DNA from: DASQFQ01 sp963805525
GTDB taxonomy: Bacteria; Actinomycetota; Thermoleophilia; Solirubrobacterales; Solirubrobacteraceae
Assembly (NCBI GenBank): GCA_963805525.1
Contig: CAWDUT010000005.1
Location: 247,992 to 311,991 of the forward strand
Length of the DNA stretch: 64,000 nucleotides
Direction: 5' to 3'
The position numbers and the translations under genes are program-made. Positions 27,945 through 36,181 of the stretch are shown one piece after another. The first letter of the stretch is position 1; every line of letters begins with the position of its first letter. Under the pieces are notes generated by a model, which was not told the origin of the DNA, ran no database searches, and saw nothing but the letters and a program-made list of their open reading frames with translations.

Positions 27945-28163
27945 TTGCCCAAAGAAGAGAAAGTCGAGTTCGAAGGCGAGGTCATCGAGGCGCTCCCGAA
28001 CGCCATGTTCCGGGTGCAGCTCGACAACGGCCACGTCGTCCTCGGACATGTCGCGGGCAAGATGCGACGGTTCCGCATCCGGATCCTGCCGGGGGATCGG
28101 GTGAGGGTCGAGGTGTCTCCGTATGACCTCGACCGCGCGCGGATCGTCTACCGGCATCGGTGA
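27945..28163 (+). CDS. infA: Translation initiation factor IF-1
   Basis: 72 aa, the standard IF-1 length, with VEFEGEVIEALPNAMFRV, GHVAGKMR and RILPGDRVRVEVSPYDL. The start codon is TTG directly after the csp stop, so initiation very likely depends on ribosomes finishing csp. IF-1 is normally encoded with rpmJ, rpsM and rpsK; coupling to a cold-shock gene is unusual. Confidence 0.95.
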   Translation: MPKEEKVEFEGEVIEALPNAMFRVQLDNGHVVLGHVAGKMRRFRIRILPGDRVRVEVSPYDLDRARIVYRHR

Positions 28164-29082
28164 GCTCGCGCTGATCGACGCGATCGGGGCGGCACTCGAG
28201 CGCCGCCCCGGCTCGCGCATCGTCCGCTGGCTGGGCGACGACGCATCCGTCGTCCGCGCCGGCGCCTTCGCCGTCACGTCCGTGGACGCGATGGTCGAGG
28301 GCACGCACTTCAACCTCGGCCCGCGCTGCGGGCCCGAGGACGTCGGCCACCGCGCGCTGGCCGGCGCGCTGTCGGACCTCGCCGCCATGGGCGCCGAGCC
28401 AGGCGAGGCGTACCTGTGCGTCGTGCTGCCGCCCGCGCTGGGTGAGGCCGACGTGCTCGCCCTGCACCGCGGGGCCGAGGCGCTCGCGCGCGCCACCGGC
28501 ACGACGATCGCGGGCGGCGACCTCACCGGCGGCCCGGCGCTGATGGTCGCGGTGACCGTGGTCGGCTGGGCAGAGCGCGAGGAGGAGCTCGTCGGCCGCG
28601 ACGGCGCGCAGCCCGGCGACCTCGTCGTCGTCACCGGATCGCTGGGCGCCTCGGCGGCCGGCCTGGCCGTGCTCGAGGGCCGCGCGCCGGGGAGCGACGA
28701 GCTGGTGCGCGCGTACCTGCGGCCGCAGCCGCGGTTGGAGGAGGGGCGGGCGCTGGCACGCGCAGGCGCCCGCGCCATGCTCGACCTCTCGGACGGGCTG
28801 GCCTCGGATGCCCGGCGCCTCGCCGAGGCGAGCGGTGTGACGCTCGCACTCGACGCCGCGGCCCTCCCGCTGGCTCCTGAGGTGCGAGAGGTCGCGGAGG
28901 CGCTGGGGCGCGATCCGCTCGAGCTCGCCGCGTCCGGCGGCGAGGACTACGAGCTCTGCGCAACCCTCCCGGCCACGACGGCCGGGGTCACGATCATCGG
29001 CGAGGTCCGTGAGGGCCCCGCCGAGGTCACGTGGAAGTCAGCCGCGCCGGGCGCAGAGCGCTGGCGCGGATGGGAACACTGA
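28123..29082 (+). CDS. thiL: Thiamine-monophosphate kinase
   Basis: Phosphorylates thiamine monophosphate to the cofactor. 319 aa of the AIRS/PurM-like fold: IGELALIDAI, WLGDDASVV, TSVDAMVEGTHF, AIAGGDLTGG-type loop (TIAGGDLTGG), LDLSDGLASDARRLAEAS and ASGGEDYELCATL. ATG 28123 lies inside infA (41-nt overlap) and is the only good start for the canonical N-terminus, so it is the third cistron of a csp-infA-thiL unit. Confidence 0.95.
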   Translation: MTSTARGSSTGIGELALIDAIGAALERRPGSRIVRWLGDDASVVRAGAFAVTSVDAMVEGTHFNLGPRCGPEDVGHRALAGALSDLAAMGAEPGEAYLCVVLPPALGEADVLALHRGAEALARATGTTIAGGDLTGGPALMVAVTVVGWAEREEELVGRDGAQPGDLVVVTGSLGASAAGLAVLEGRAPGSDELVRAYLRPQPRLEEGRALARAGARAMLDLSDGLASDARRLAEASGVTLALDAAALPLAPEVREVAEALGRDPLELAASGGEDYELCATLPATTAGVTIIGEVREGPAEVTWKSAAPGAERWRGWEH

Positions 29083-29083
29083 T

Positions 29084-29350
29084 TTAGACCGCTTTGCGGT
29101 CTTGTGACGGCGAAACTCCGCCGGCCGCGAGACGCTCAAGAATCGCCGTGGCTACGAGGCGAGGGTCGACGTCATAGCCGCTCTTTTTCATGAGCTCTCG
29201 GATCCTTTCTACTTCGCTCGTCCGTGACGGGGTCTTTTCAGGGTCGGGACAGGCGATGGTCCGGACCTCCCGTCCGAAGCGTCCAGCTGTCCGCTGGGGC
29301 AGCAGCTCGTCGAGCTCCTGCTGTTGGGTGTATCGGAGTGCAGTGGTCAT
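29084..29350 (-). CDS. FlgM-like anti-sigma-28 domain protein
   Basis: 88 aa from ATG 29350. The C-terminal part, SEVERIRELMKKSGYDVDPR followed by LVATAILERL, resembles the FlgM signature in which the Tyr-x-Val-Asp-Pro segment leads into a sigma-binding helix. No flagellar or sigma-28 gene is in the window. If real, it may control a flagellar sigma factor elsewhere; it could also be a DUF with the same helix pattern. Confidence 0.5.
   Translation of the reverse strand: MTTALRYTQQQELDELLPQRTAGRFGREVRTIACPDPEKTPSRTSEVERIRELMKKSGYDVDPRLVATAILERLAAGGVSPSQDRKAV
29086..29102. terminator. Hairpin between thiL and the FlgM-like gene
   Basis: AGACCGC-TTT-GCGGTCT, a perfect 7-bp stem directly after the thiL stop that also covers the last codons of the convergent FlgM-like gene. 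With only a short T-run it is a weak, possibly bidirectional, terminator. Confidence 0.45.
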
Positions 29351-29420
29351 CGCATGAGCACCATCGACGCTCTCTCGACGATCGCTCATCGGGTCGTGAC
29401 CCCAGCCGTTCACAGGTGGC

Positions 29421-30101
29421 TCAGGCAAGGCGGTCGTTGCGGGGTCTCGTGCGGACGAGCTTGGCGAACACGACGATCCGCTTTGCGGCGGAGTAGAGCG
29501 GGTGGCAGGCCGACAGCACGAGCCGGTCGTAGCCGACGCGGTGGGTCACCCAGGTGGCCGTCGGCGGCACGATCTTGCGCTGCTGGACGGAGTAGGTGAA
29601 GCGCCCGTACGGCATCGAGAGCTCGATCGTGTCGCCGGGGTCGAGTTGGTTGAGCCGCCGGAACCACGCGCCGTAGGTCGTCCGGTGCCCGGCGATCGCC
29701 ACCGTGCCGCGCGCGCCCGGCAGCGGCGTGCCGGGGTAGTGGCCCGGGCCGCGCCGCAGCGCGGCGGTGTCGGTCCCCGCCACCACGATCGCGTTGACGC
29801 CGATCTTGCGCATCTTGATCCGGCCCAGCGGCTGCCCGTCGTCGGTGCGCCGGTTGAGCGCGCGCGCCGCGTACGCGAGCTTGCGGTCGAGGCCGGGGAG
29901 GCGCGAGAGGACCTTGCGGTCGGTCGCGTTCGGCTCGGTGCCCTCGAGCTTGGCCAGCCCGTCGTCGAGCTTGCCCTGCTGCACCTGCGCGTAGATGGCC
30001 GACAGCGGCTCCTTCCACAGCAGCGTGATCGCCGCGTCGGCGGCCAGCAGCACGCCCACCGCCAGGAGCACGCTGGAAACGGGTCGTAGCCAACGCCTCA
30101 T
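29421..30101 (-). CDS. Sortase (class E-like)
   Basis: 226 aa from ATG 30101: an N-terminal membrane anchor (SSVLLAVGVLLAADAAITLL), then a sortase beta-barrel with catalytic His in AIAGHRTTYGAWF, Cys in LVLSACHPLYSA and Arg in AKRIVVFAKLV. It attaches or polymerises surface proteins. No obvious LPxTG/LAxTG substrate is adjacent. It lies 7 bp downstream of the M28-like gene on the same strand. Confidence 0.9.
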   Translation of the reverse strand: MRRWLRPVSSVLLAVGVLLAADAAITLLWKEPLSAIYAQVQQGKLDDGLAKLEGTEPNATDRKVLSRLPGLDRKLAYAARALNRRTDDGQPLGRIKMRKIGVNAIVVAGTDTAALRRGPGHYPGTPLPGARGTVAIAGHRTTYGAWFRRLNQLDPGDTIELSMPYGRFTYSVQQRKIVPPTATWVTHRVGYDRLVLSACHPLYSAAKRIVVFAKLVRTRPRNDRLA

Positions 30102-30108
30102 GGAGCCA

Positions 30109-31890
30109 TTATCGCTTGAGCGCTGACTCGGTCCCGCCCAGTGAGCCCGGCCCGGCATAGCCGATCGGGCCGCGCGTGCGGATCGGTTCGGGGTCGGCGT
30201 TGCGGACCACGCGCCGGCGCGTGCGGACGACCGCGACCACGCCCACGAACGAGCCCGCGAGGACCGACAGGAAGAGCGCCGAGAGCGGGGTGATGTGGCC
30301 GCCGGCGGTGATCAGCAGCGCGAGCCAGAGGATGTCGAGCACGCCGAGCGCGAGCGCGAGCGCGTAGTGGACGACCATCAGCGCCGGCAGCACGAGCCCG
30401 ATGGCGACGAGCGCGAAGCGCACGCGGCTCGACGTGTTCGTGCCCGGCGCGGCGGCGAACAGCCACGCGTGTGCCGCGGGCACGAGCAGCGCCGCGGCGA
30501 ACGGGTTGACCATCCACACCAGCACCGCGAGCACGCTCACCACCAGCCCCAGCGCCGCCGCGGCGCCGCCGGCCGACACGCTCGCCGGCAGCGCGAGCCG
30601 CCCGACGAGCGGGCCGCGCACGAAGATCCAGGTCAGCGCGAGGACGAGCGGGGCGGAGACGAGCGCGGCGATCCGCCAGCCCTCGAGCGGCAGCGCCTCG
30701 GGCAGCACGGGGCCGAGCGGGGCGTCGAGCAGGCCGGTCAGCCCGAGCAGCCGGATCCACAGCCACGTGAGCAGGAACGGCACCGCGCCCGCGGCCACCC
30801 ACGCGATCCAGCGCGCCACCGGCAGCCGCCTCCGGCGGGCGCCGAAGAACGCGTCGACCGCGGTCAGCAGCGGCGGCAGCAGCAACGTCCCCACCAGCAG
30901 ACGGATCGCCCAGTCGGGGAGCAGGCGGCGGAACGTGACGATGCCAGACGGCTCGTCGGCGAACGGGCCGTCCTCGTCGGCGCTCGACACCGGCCGGTCG
31001 AGCGCCGTGACCGCACGCAGGGCGGAGCGGCCGAGCGCGTCGAGCCGTGTCTCCGACACCTTCGCGCGCGCGCCCGGCCCGCGCTCGCCCGACGCCTGCA
31101 GCAGCACGGCAGGCAGCCCCGCGCGCGCCGCCTCGCCCTGCTCGGAGACCGTGAGCGGCAGCGCCCGCCGCGCCCACTGGCCGATCGCCCGCGTGCCGCC
31201 GGCCTGTGTGCCGGCCTCGCGCCGGACCGCCGATTCGAGCGTGCGCCGGATCGCCATCGGCGCCGCCCGCTCGCCGTTCGACCACGGCACGATCCACGGC
31301 TTGTGCACGCGGCGACTGGCGAGGTCGCCGAGCACGATCGCGGCGTCGACCGGCCCGTCGGCGGACTCCGCGAACGCCCGCGCGCCCGCGGCGCCCGCGC
31401 TCCCGCCGGAGGTCGAGACCAGCACGAGCGTCGAGGACAGCTCGCGCACCTTGAACAGCCGTGCCATCTCCATCAGCGCGGCGGTGCCGGACAGCTCGGC
31501 GAGCGCCGGCGAGCCCAGCGCGTCGCGGTGGGCCATCACGACGATGCGGTGACTCGAGAGCCCGGGGCGCACCCCGACGACCGTCTCCAGCCGCCGCTTG
31601 CCGAGCACGGTCCGCTCGGTGGTTGTCCGCCGGGTGACCCGGAAGCCGCCCTGCTTGAACGTGTCGGCGACGCGGCCGGCGAGCGCCCGGTCGCCCGCCG
31701 AGCCGGGCGCGCGGTTCGGGAACGCCTCGCCCAGCTCGCCCAGCAGCGTGTACGCGCGGCCGCCGTCGAAGCCGGCCGGAGCGAACGGCGTCGTGACCGC
31801 GGCGGGGCGGTCGGCAAGGGAGAAGGCGGCGACGAACAGCGCGATCAGGGCCGGTGCGAGCGCCGCCCGGTAGACCCTGACGTCAAGCAC
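30109..31890 (-). CDS. M28-like peptidase-fold membrane protein, metal ligands not conserved
   Basis: 593 aa. The N-terminal anchor is followed by an M28-type alpha/beta domain (residues about 35-290: TVVGVRPGLSSHRIVVMAH) and then eight or so membrane helices. The usual zinc ligands look eroded: the His survives in MAHRDALGS, but the ADDN region reads ALAELSGTAAL and the EExG region reads STSGGSAGAAG. It is therefore probably not a classical zinc aminopeptidase and may be a binding or structural relative. Start GTG 31890, with a TACCCT box 6 nt upstream. Confidence 0.75.
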   Translation of the reverse strand: MLDVRVYRAALAPALIALFVAAFSLADRPAAVTTPFAPAGFDGGRAYTLLGELGEAFPNRAPGSAGDRALAGRVADTFKQGGFRVTRRTTTERTVLGKRRLETVVGVRPGLSSHRIVVMAHRDALGSPALAELSGTAALMEMARLFKVRELSSTLVLVSTSGGSAGAAGARAFAESADGPVDAAIVLGDLASRRVHKPWIVPWSNGERAAPMAIRRTLESAVRREAGTQAGGTRAIGQWARRALPLTVSEQGEAARAGLPAVLLQASGERGPGARAKVSETRLDALGRSALRAVTALDRPVSSADEDGPFADEPSGIVTFRRLLPDWAIRLLVGTLLLPPLLTAVDAFFGARRRRLPVARWIAWVAAGAVPFLLTWLWIRLLGLTGLLDAPLGPVLPEALPLEGWRIAALVSAPLVLALTWIFVRGPLVGRLALPASVSAGGAAAALGLVVSVLAVLVWMVNPFAAALLVPAAHAWLFAAAPGTNTSSRVRFALVAIGLVLPALMVVHYALALALGVLDILWLALLITAGGHITPLSALFLSVLAGSFVGVVAVVRTRRRVVRNADPEPIRTRGPIGYAGPGSLGGTESALKR

Positions 31891-31896
31891 AAACCG

Positions 31897-31923
31897 AGGG
31901 TATTACTCAATGCGCCGTACGCT
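31897..31923. promoter_or_regulatory. Divergent -10 boxes of the M28-like gene and response regulator
   Basis: Minus TACCCT (31897-31902) ends 6 nt before GTG 31890. Plus TACGCT (31918-31923) ends 9 nt before GTG 31933. The whole intergenic region is 42 bp and neither gene has a ribosome binding site, so both should be leaderless. Confidence 0.45.
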
Positions 31924-31932
31924 TTGCGCACA

Positions 31933-32637
31933 GTGTCAGAGCGCGCCCCGCGGATCCTGCTGGTGGACGACGAGCAGCCGATCCAGACCCTGCTGTCGTT
32001 CCCGCTGCAGCGCGACGGCTACGAGGTCGTGATGGCGGGCGACGGCCAGGAGGCGCTGACGCGCTTCTCCGAGCAGCCGTTCGACCTCGTCGTGCTCGAC
32101 CTCATGCTGCCGAAGGTCGACGGGCTCGAGGTGTGCCGGCGCATGCGCGCGCGGTCGGCCGTGCCGATCATCATGCTGACCGCCAAGTCGGAGGAGATCG
32201 ACAAGGTCCTCGGGCTCGAGCTCGGCGCCGACGACTACATCACCAAGCCGTTCTCGATGCGGGAGTTCCGCTCGCGCGTGAAGGCCGCGCTGCGGCGCGC
32301 CGGCATGGCGCGCAGCCAGGGCAACGGCGAAGCGCCGATCGAGGTGCGCGAGCTGCGGATCGACCCGGCCAAACGCGCGGTCTCGCTGCGCGGGGAGGTC
32401 GTCCCGACCACGTTCGTCGAGTTCGAGATCATCAGCGCGCTCGCCTCGAGCCCGGGCCGCGTCTTCACGCGCGACATGCTGCTGACGCGCATCTGGGGCG
32501 ACTCCGCCTACCGCGACCCGCGCACGGTCGACGTCCACATCCGCCACCTGCGCGAGAAGCTCGAGACCGACGCCAAGGAGCCGGAGTACATCTTCACGGT
32601 CCGCGGAGTCGGCTACCGCTTCCGCGACGAGGAGTAG
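31933..32637 (+). CDS. OmpR/PhoB-family response regulator
   Basis: 234 aa from GTG 31933. Receiver domain with acidic pocket VDDE, phospho-acceptor Asp in DLVVLDLMLPKVDGLEV, Thr in IIMLTAKS and Lys in YITKPFSMRE. The winged-helix DNA-binding domain ends IRHLREKLETD...VRGVGYRF. The sensor kinase follows after 3 nt. Confidence 0.95.
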   Translation: MSERAPRILLVDDEQPIQTLLSFPLQRDGYEVVMAGDGQEALTRFSEQPFDLVVLDLMLPKVDGLEVCRRMRARSAVPIIMLTAKSEEIDKVLGLELGADDYITKPFSMREFRSRVKAALRRAGMARSQGNGEAPIEVRELRIDPAKRAVSLRGEVVPTTFVEFEIISALASSPGRVFTRDMLLTRIWGDSAYRDPRTVDVHIRHLREKLETDAKEPEYIFTVRGVGYRFRDEE

Positions 32638-32640
32638 CCC

Positions 32641-34038
32641 TTGCGCATCAACTCGTTGCGCAACCGGCTCGCGCTGATCATCGGGCTGATCGTGCTGACC
32701 GCGATCGCGATCGTGTACTTCGCGGTCGTACCGCAGCTCGAGGGGCGCCTGCGCGGCCAGAAGCTCGACGGGCTCGCCGACGACGCCGAGCGCTACGCCC
32801 CGTCGCTGAGCCGGCTGGTCGGCTCGGACACGCCGCAGGAGCAGCTGACGCGCCAGGTCGGGCTCGTGGCCACGCGCTCGAGCGCCGAGGTCAACGTGCT
32901 CGGCGTCACCAGCGGCGACGAGGAGTCGCTTTTCGTGCTCGCCGACTCCGACCGCGGCGGGGTCGAGATCGACGACGTGCAGTCGGTCGCCCAGACCGCC
33001 CTCGCCACCCGCCGCACGGCGCGCGCGACCGAGCCGACGCGGCTCGGGCGCCAGGCGCTCGTGGCCGAGCCGCTGATCGAGGGCGGCCAGGTGCGCGGCG
33101 TCGCGGTGTTCGCCGACGGCCTCGGCGACGTGCAGGACAATGTGTCGCTGATCCGCCGCCGGATCCTCGTCTCCGGCGCGTTCGCGTTCCTGATCGCGGT
33201 GCTGGCCGGCTACCTCGTGGCGCGCGCGCTGTCGATCCGCGTGATGCGGCTCGAGCGCGCCGCGCGCAAGGTCGCCAGCGGCGACTTCTCCGACCGCATC
33301 GAGCCCGACTCCGACGACGAGCTGGGCCAGCTGGGCGCGGCCTTCGACGAGATGTCGCGCCAGCTGCAGCGGCTCGACCACGCCCGCAAGCAGTTCATCG
33401 CGCAGGCGTCGCACGAGCTGCGCACGCCGCTGTTCTCGCTCGGCGGCTTCCTCGAGCTGCTGGAGGACGAGGAGCTCGACGAGGCCACCCGCCGCCAGTT
33501 CCTCGACCACGTGCGCGCGCAGGTCGAGCGGCTGAGCCGCCTCGCCACCGAGCTGCTCGACCTCTCGCGGCTGGAGGCCGGCGCGCTGGAGCTGCGCACC
33601 GAGCCGACCAACGTGCAGCAGCTCGCGCGCGACGTCGCCGGCGAGTTCATGCCGATGGCCGCGCAGCACCACTCCGACCTGCAGATGCAACTGACCGGCG
33701 AGGAGATCGAGATCGAGTGCGACCCGGAGCGCGTCGCGCAGGTGGTTCGTATCCTGCTCGACAACGCCCTCCTGCACACGCCGGCGGGGACCGGAGTCGT
33801 CGTTTCGGCCGCGCGCGAGAACGGGCAGGTCCACCTCGAGGTCTCCGACTCCGGCCTCGGCATCCGCCGCCAGACCATGCCCCACATCTTCGAGCCGTTC
33901 TTCACCTCCTCCGACCGCGCGCAGGGCGCGGGCCTCGGCCTCGCGATCGCGCGCGAGCTCGCCGAGCGCATGAGCGGCGAGCTGTCGGTGCGCTCGGTGC
34001 CCGGCTCGACCACGTTCACGCTGAAGCTGCCGGCATGA
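32641..34038 (+). CDS. Two-component sensor histidine kinase
   Basis: 465 aa from TTG 32641. Two membrane helices (LALIIGLIVLTAIAIVYFAV and ILVSGAFAFLIAVLAGYLVA) flank an extracellular sensor of about 140 residues; then HAMP, HisKA with phospho-His in QASHELRTPL, and HATPase_c with LDNALLHTP, DSGLGI and GAGLGLAI. It phosphorylates the upstream regulator. Its TGA overlaps the ATG of the HtrA-like protease, which suggests the pair senses or controls envelope protein stress. Confidence 0.95.
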   Translation: MRINSLRNRLALIIGLIVLTAIAIVYFAVVPQLEGRLRGQKLDGLADDAERYAPSLSRLVGSDTPQEQLTRQVGLVATRSSAEVNVLGVTSGDEESLFVLADSDRGGVEIDDVQSVAQTALATRRTARATEPTRLGRQALVAEPLIEGGQVRGVAVFADGLGDVQDNVSLIRRRILVSGAFAFLIAVLAGYLVARALSIRVMRLERAARKVASGDFSDRIEPDSDDELGQLGAAFDEMSRQLQRLDHARKQFIAQASHELRTPLFSLGGFLELLEDEELDEATRRQFLDHVRAQVERLSRLATELLDLSRLEAGALELRTEPTNVQQLARDVAGEFMPMAAQHHSDLQMQLTGEEIEIECDPERVAQVVRILLDNALLHTPAGTGVVVSAARENGQVHLEVSDSGLGIRRQTMPHIFEPFFTSSDRAQGAGLGLAIARELAERMSGELSVRSVPGSTTFTLKLPA

Positions 34039-35222
34039 GGAGGCTCGCCGGACTGATGGCCTGCGCGGCGCTGCTCGGCGGCTGCGGCGGAGGCGGCGAC
34101 GACGCGGCGAAGACGAAGACCGTCACGACCAAGGTGCAGGTGCTCGAGCAGTCGGCGGGCGCCGAGGGCGAGCGCCGCACGAGCTTCGACCCGCGCCGGA
34201 TCTACAAGGATGAGGCGCCGGGCGTGGTGACCGTCGTCTCGCTGTTCGGCAGCCAGGGGCTCGACTCGATCATCGGCGGTGGCGGCGGCGACCAGGGCGG
34301 CGTCGGCTCCGGCTTCGTCGTCTCCCGCGACGGCGAGATCGCCACCAACGCGCACGTGGTCACCACGGGCGAGGGTGACGAGATCGAGCGCGCCAGGCAG
34401 CTCTACGTCGAGTTCGCCGACGGCAACCAGGTCGAGGCGAAGATCGTCGGCTTCGACCCCAACGCCGACATCGCGCTGATCAAGGTCGACCCGCAGGGCC
34501 TCACGCTGCGGCCGCTCCCGCTGGCCAAGGACAGCGAGGTGCAGGTCGGTACGCCGGTGGCGGCGATCGGCTCGCCGTTCGGCGAGAAGCAGTCGCTGTC
34601 GGTCGGCGTGGTGTCCGCCGTCGACCGCGCGATCGCCTCGCTGACCGAGTTCCAGATCTCCGGCGCGATCCAGACCGACGCCGCGATCAACCCCGGCAAC
34701 TCCGGTGGCCCGCTGGTCGACGGGCGCGGGCGCGTGATCGGCGTCAACCAGCAGATCAAGTCGCAGTCCGGCGGCGGCGAGGGCGTCGGCTTCGCGGTGC
34801 CGGCGCCGGTCGTGCAGCGCTCGCTCGAGGGCCTGCGCAAGGACGGCAAGGTCCGCTACGCGTACCTCGGCGTGCAGTCGGTCGAGCTCTACCCGCAGCT
34901 CGTCGACCACTTCAACCTCCCGGTCGGCAAGGGCGCGTGGGTGCAGGTCGTGCAGCCCGACGGTCCGGGCGCGAAGGCGGGGCTGAGGGGCGGCAAGGAG
35001 GACGCGAGGTTCCAGGCGCGGAGCTTCACGGACGGCGGCGACGTCATCACCAAGATCGACAACCGCAAGATCGACACGCCGGACGACCTGTCCGAGGCGG
35101 TGCAGCTGTTCGACCCGGGCCAGAAGGTCAAGGTCGAGGTCTACCGCGACGGCAAGAAGCGCGACCTCGAGCTCACGCTCGGCGAGCGGCCGCTCAACCC
35201 GCCGCGCAACTCCGACGGATGA
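34035..35222 (+). CDS. HtrA/DegP-type serine protease lipoprotein
   Basis: 395 aa. Signal peptide with lipobox LGGC (Cys 17). The trypsin-like domain has His in TNAHVV, Asp in NADIALIKV and Ser in NPGNSGGPL; one PDZ domain follows (YLGVQSVELYPQL ... VITKIDNRKIDTPDDL). Extracytoplasmic protein quality control. ATGA overlaps at both ends tie it to the kinase and the inositol-phosphatase-like gene. Confidence 0.94.
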   Translation: MRRLAGLMACAALLGGCGGGGDDAAKTKTVTTKVQVLEQSAGAEGERRTSFDPRRIYKDEAPGVVTVVSLFGSQGLDSIIGGGGGDQGGVGSGFVVSRDGEIATNAHVVTTGEGDEIERARQLYVEFADGNQVEAKIVGFDPNADIALIKVDPQGLTLRPLPLAKDSEVQVGTPVAAIGSPFGEKQSLSVGVVSAVDRAIASLTEFQISGAIQTDAAINPGNSGGPLVDGRGRVIGVNQQIKSQSGGGEGVGFAVPAPVVQRSLEGLRKDGKVRYAYLGVQSVELYPQLVDHFNLPVGKGAWVQVVQPDGPGAKAGLRGGKEDARFQARSFTDGGDVITKIDNRKIDTPDDLSEAVQLFDPGQKVKVEVYRDGKKRDLELTLGERPLNPPRNSDG

Positions 35223-36163
35223 GGGGCATCGCCGCGGACCTCGCGCACGCGCTGCGCGAGATCGTGGCGCCGCGGCTGGGGGCGGAGGACGGGCGCGCGC
35301 ACGCGAGGGAGAGCGTCGGTGGTGACGTGACGTTCGCGATCGACGCCGAGGCGGAGGCGTTCCTCGAGGGCTGGGTGGCGGCCAACGCGCCAGGCGTGGC
35401 GTTCTACTCGGAGGACCGCGGGATGGTCTCGCCGGGCGGCTCGCCGGAGTACGTGCTCGTCGTCGACCCGATCGACGGGACGCGGCCGGCGCTGGCGGGG
35501 CTGGAGGCGGCGTGCACGAGCGTCGCGCTCGCTCCGCTGGGCGACGGCGAGCCGACGATGGGCGACGTCGTCGAGGGCGCGGTGGTGGAGATCAAGAGCG
35601 GCGAGTGGTTCGCGGCAGCACGCGGGGAGGGCTGCCGCGCCTCGAAGCCGATCGCCCCGAGCGCCAATACCGACCTCGACCGGCTGTTCTGGGTCTACGG
35701 CTTCACGCGCCGGCCGGCGCGCGCGGTCGTCGAGGTGATCGGCGAGCTGATCGACCGCTCGTCGCTCGGCGGCGGCGTGTTCGACCTCGGCTCCGCGACG
35801 TTCGACCTGACGCGCATCCTCACCGGCCAGCTCGACGCCTACGTCGAGCCCGGCGCCCGCATGGTGGCCGAGGTCCCGGGCATGCGCGAGGAGTTCGCGC
35901 GCGTCGGCGGCGGCCACATCGTCAACAACTCGCCCTACGACCTCGCGGCGGCGGCGCTGTGTCTCGAGGAGGGCGGCGCGGTCATCACCGACGCTGCGGG
36001 CGGAGCGCTCGCGCCCTACCGCCTGCTCGGCTCCGGACCGGAGTTCCACATCTCCTGCGTGGCGGCAGGTTCGTCCGCACTCCATCGGATGCTTGTCGAG
36101 GCCGTGGAACGGGGCATAGAGCGCCTACGTTCGTTGGATATCGTGGCCCCGCCTCAACCCTGA
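35219..36163 (+). CDS. Inositol monophosphatase-family protein
   Basis: 314 aa. The metal site is seen in YSEDRGM (Glu), VVDPIDGTRPALAG (DPIDGT) and a later FDLGSATFDLTRI in place of the usual W-D-xAA motif, so the third metal ligand context is altered. The family dephosphorylates inositol phosphate, fructose-1,6-bisphosphate or PAP. Its coupling to htrA is unexpected and gives no clear substrate. Confidence 0.85.
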   Translation: MRGIAADLAHALREIVAPRLGAEDGRAHARESVGGDVTFAIDAEAEAFLEGWVAANAPGVAFYSEDRGMVSPGGSPEYVLVVDPIDGTRPALAGLEAACTSVALAPLGDGEPTMGDVVEGAVVEIKSGEWFAAARGEGCRASKPIAPSANTDLDRLFWVYGFTRRPARAVVEVIGELIDRSSLGGGVFDLGSATFDLTRILTGQLDAYVEPGARMVAEVPGMREEFARVGGGHIVNNSPYDLAAAALCLEEGGAVITDAAGGALAPYRLLGSGPEFHISCVAAGSSALHRMLVEAVERGIERLRSLDIVAPPQP

Positions 36164-36181
36164 CCAGGAAGGTTCGCCGAA

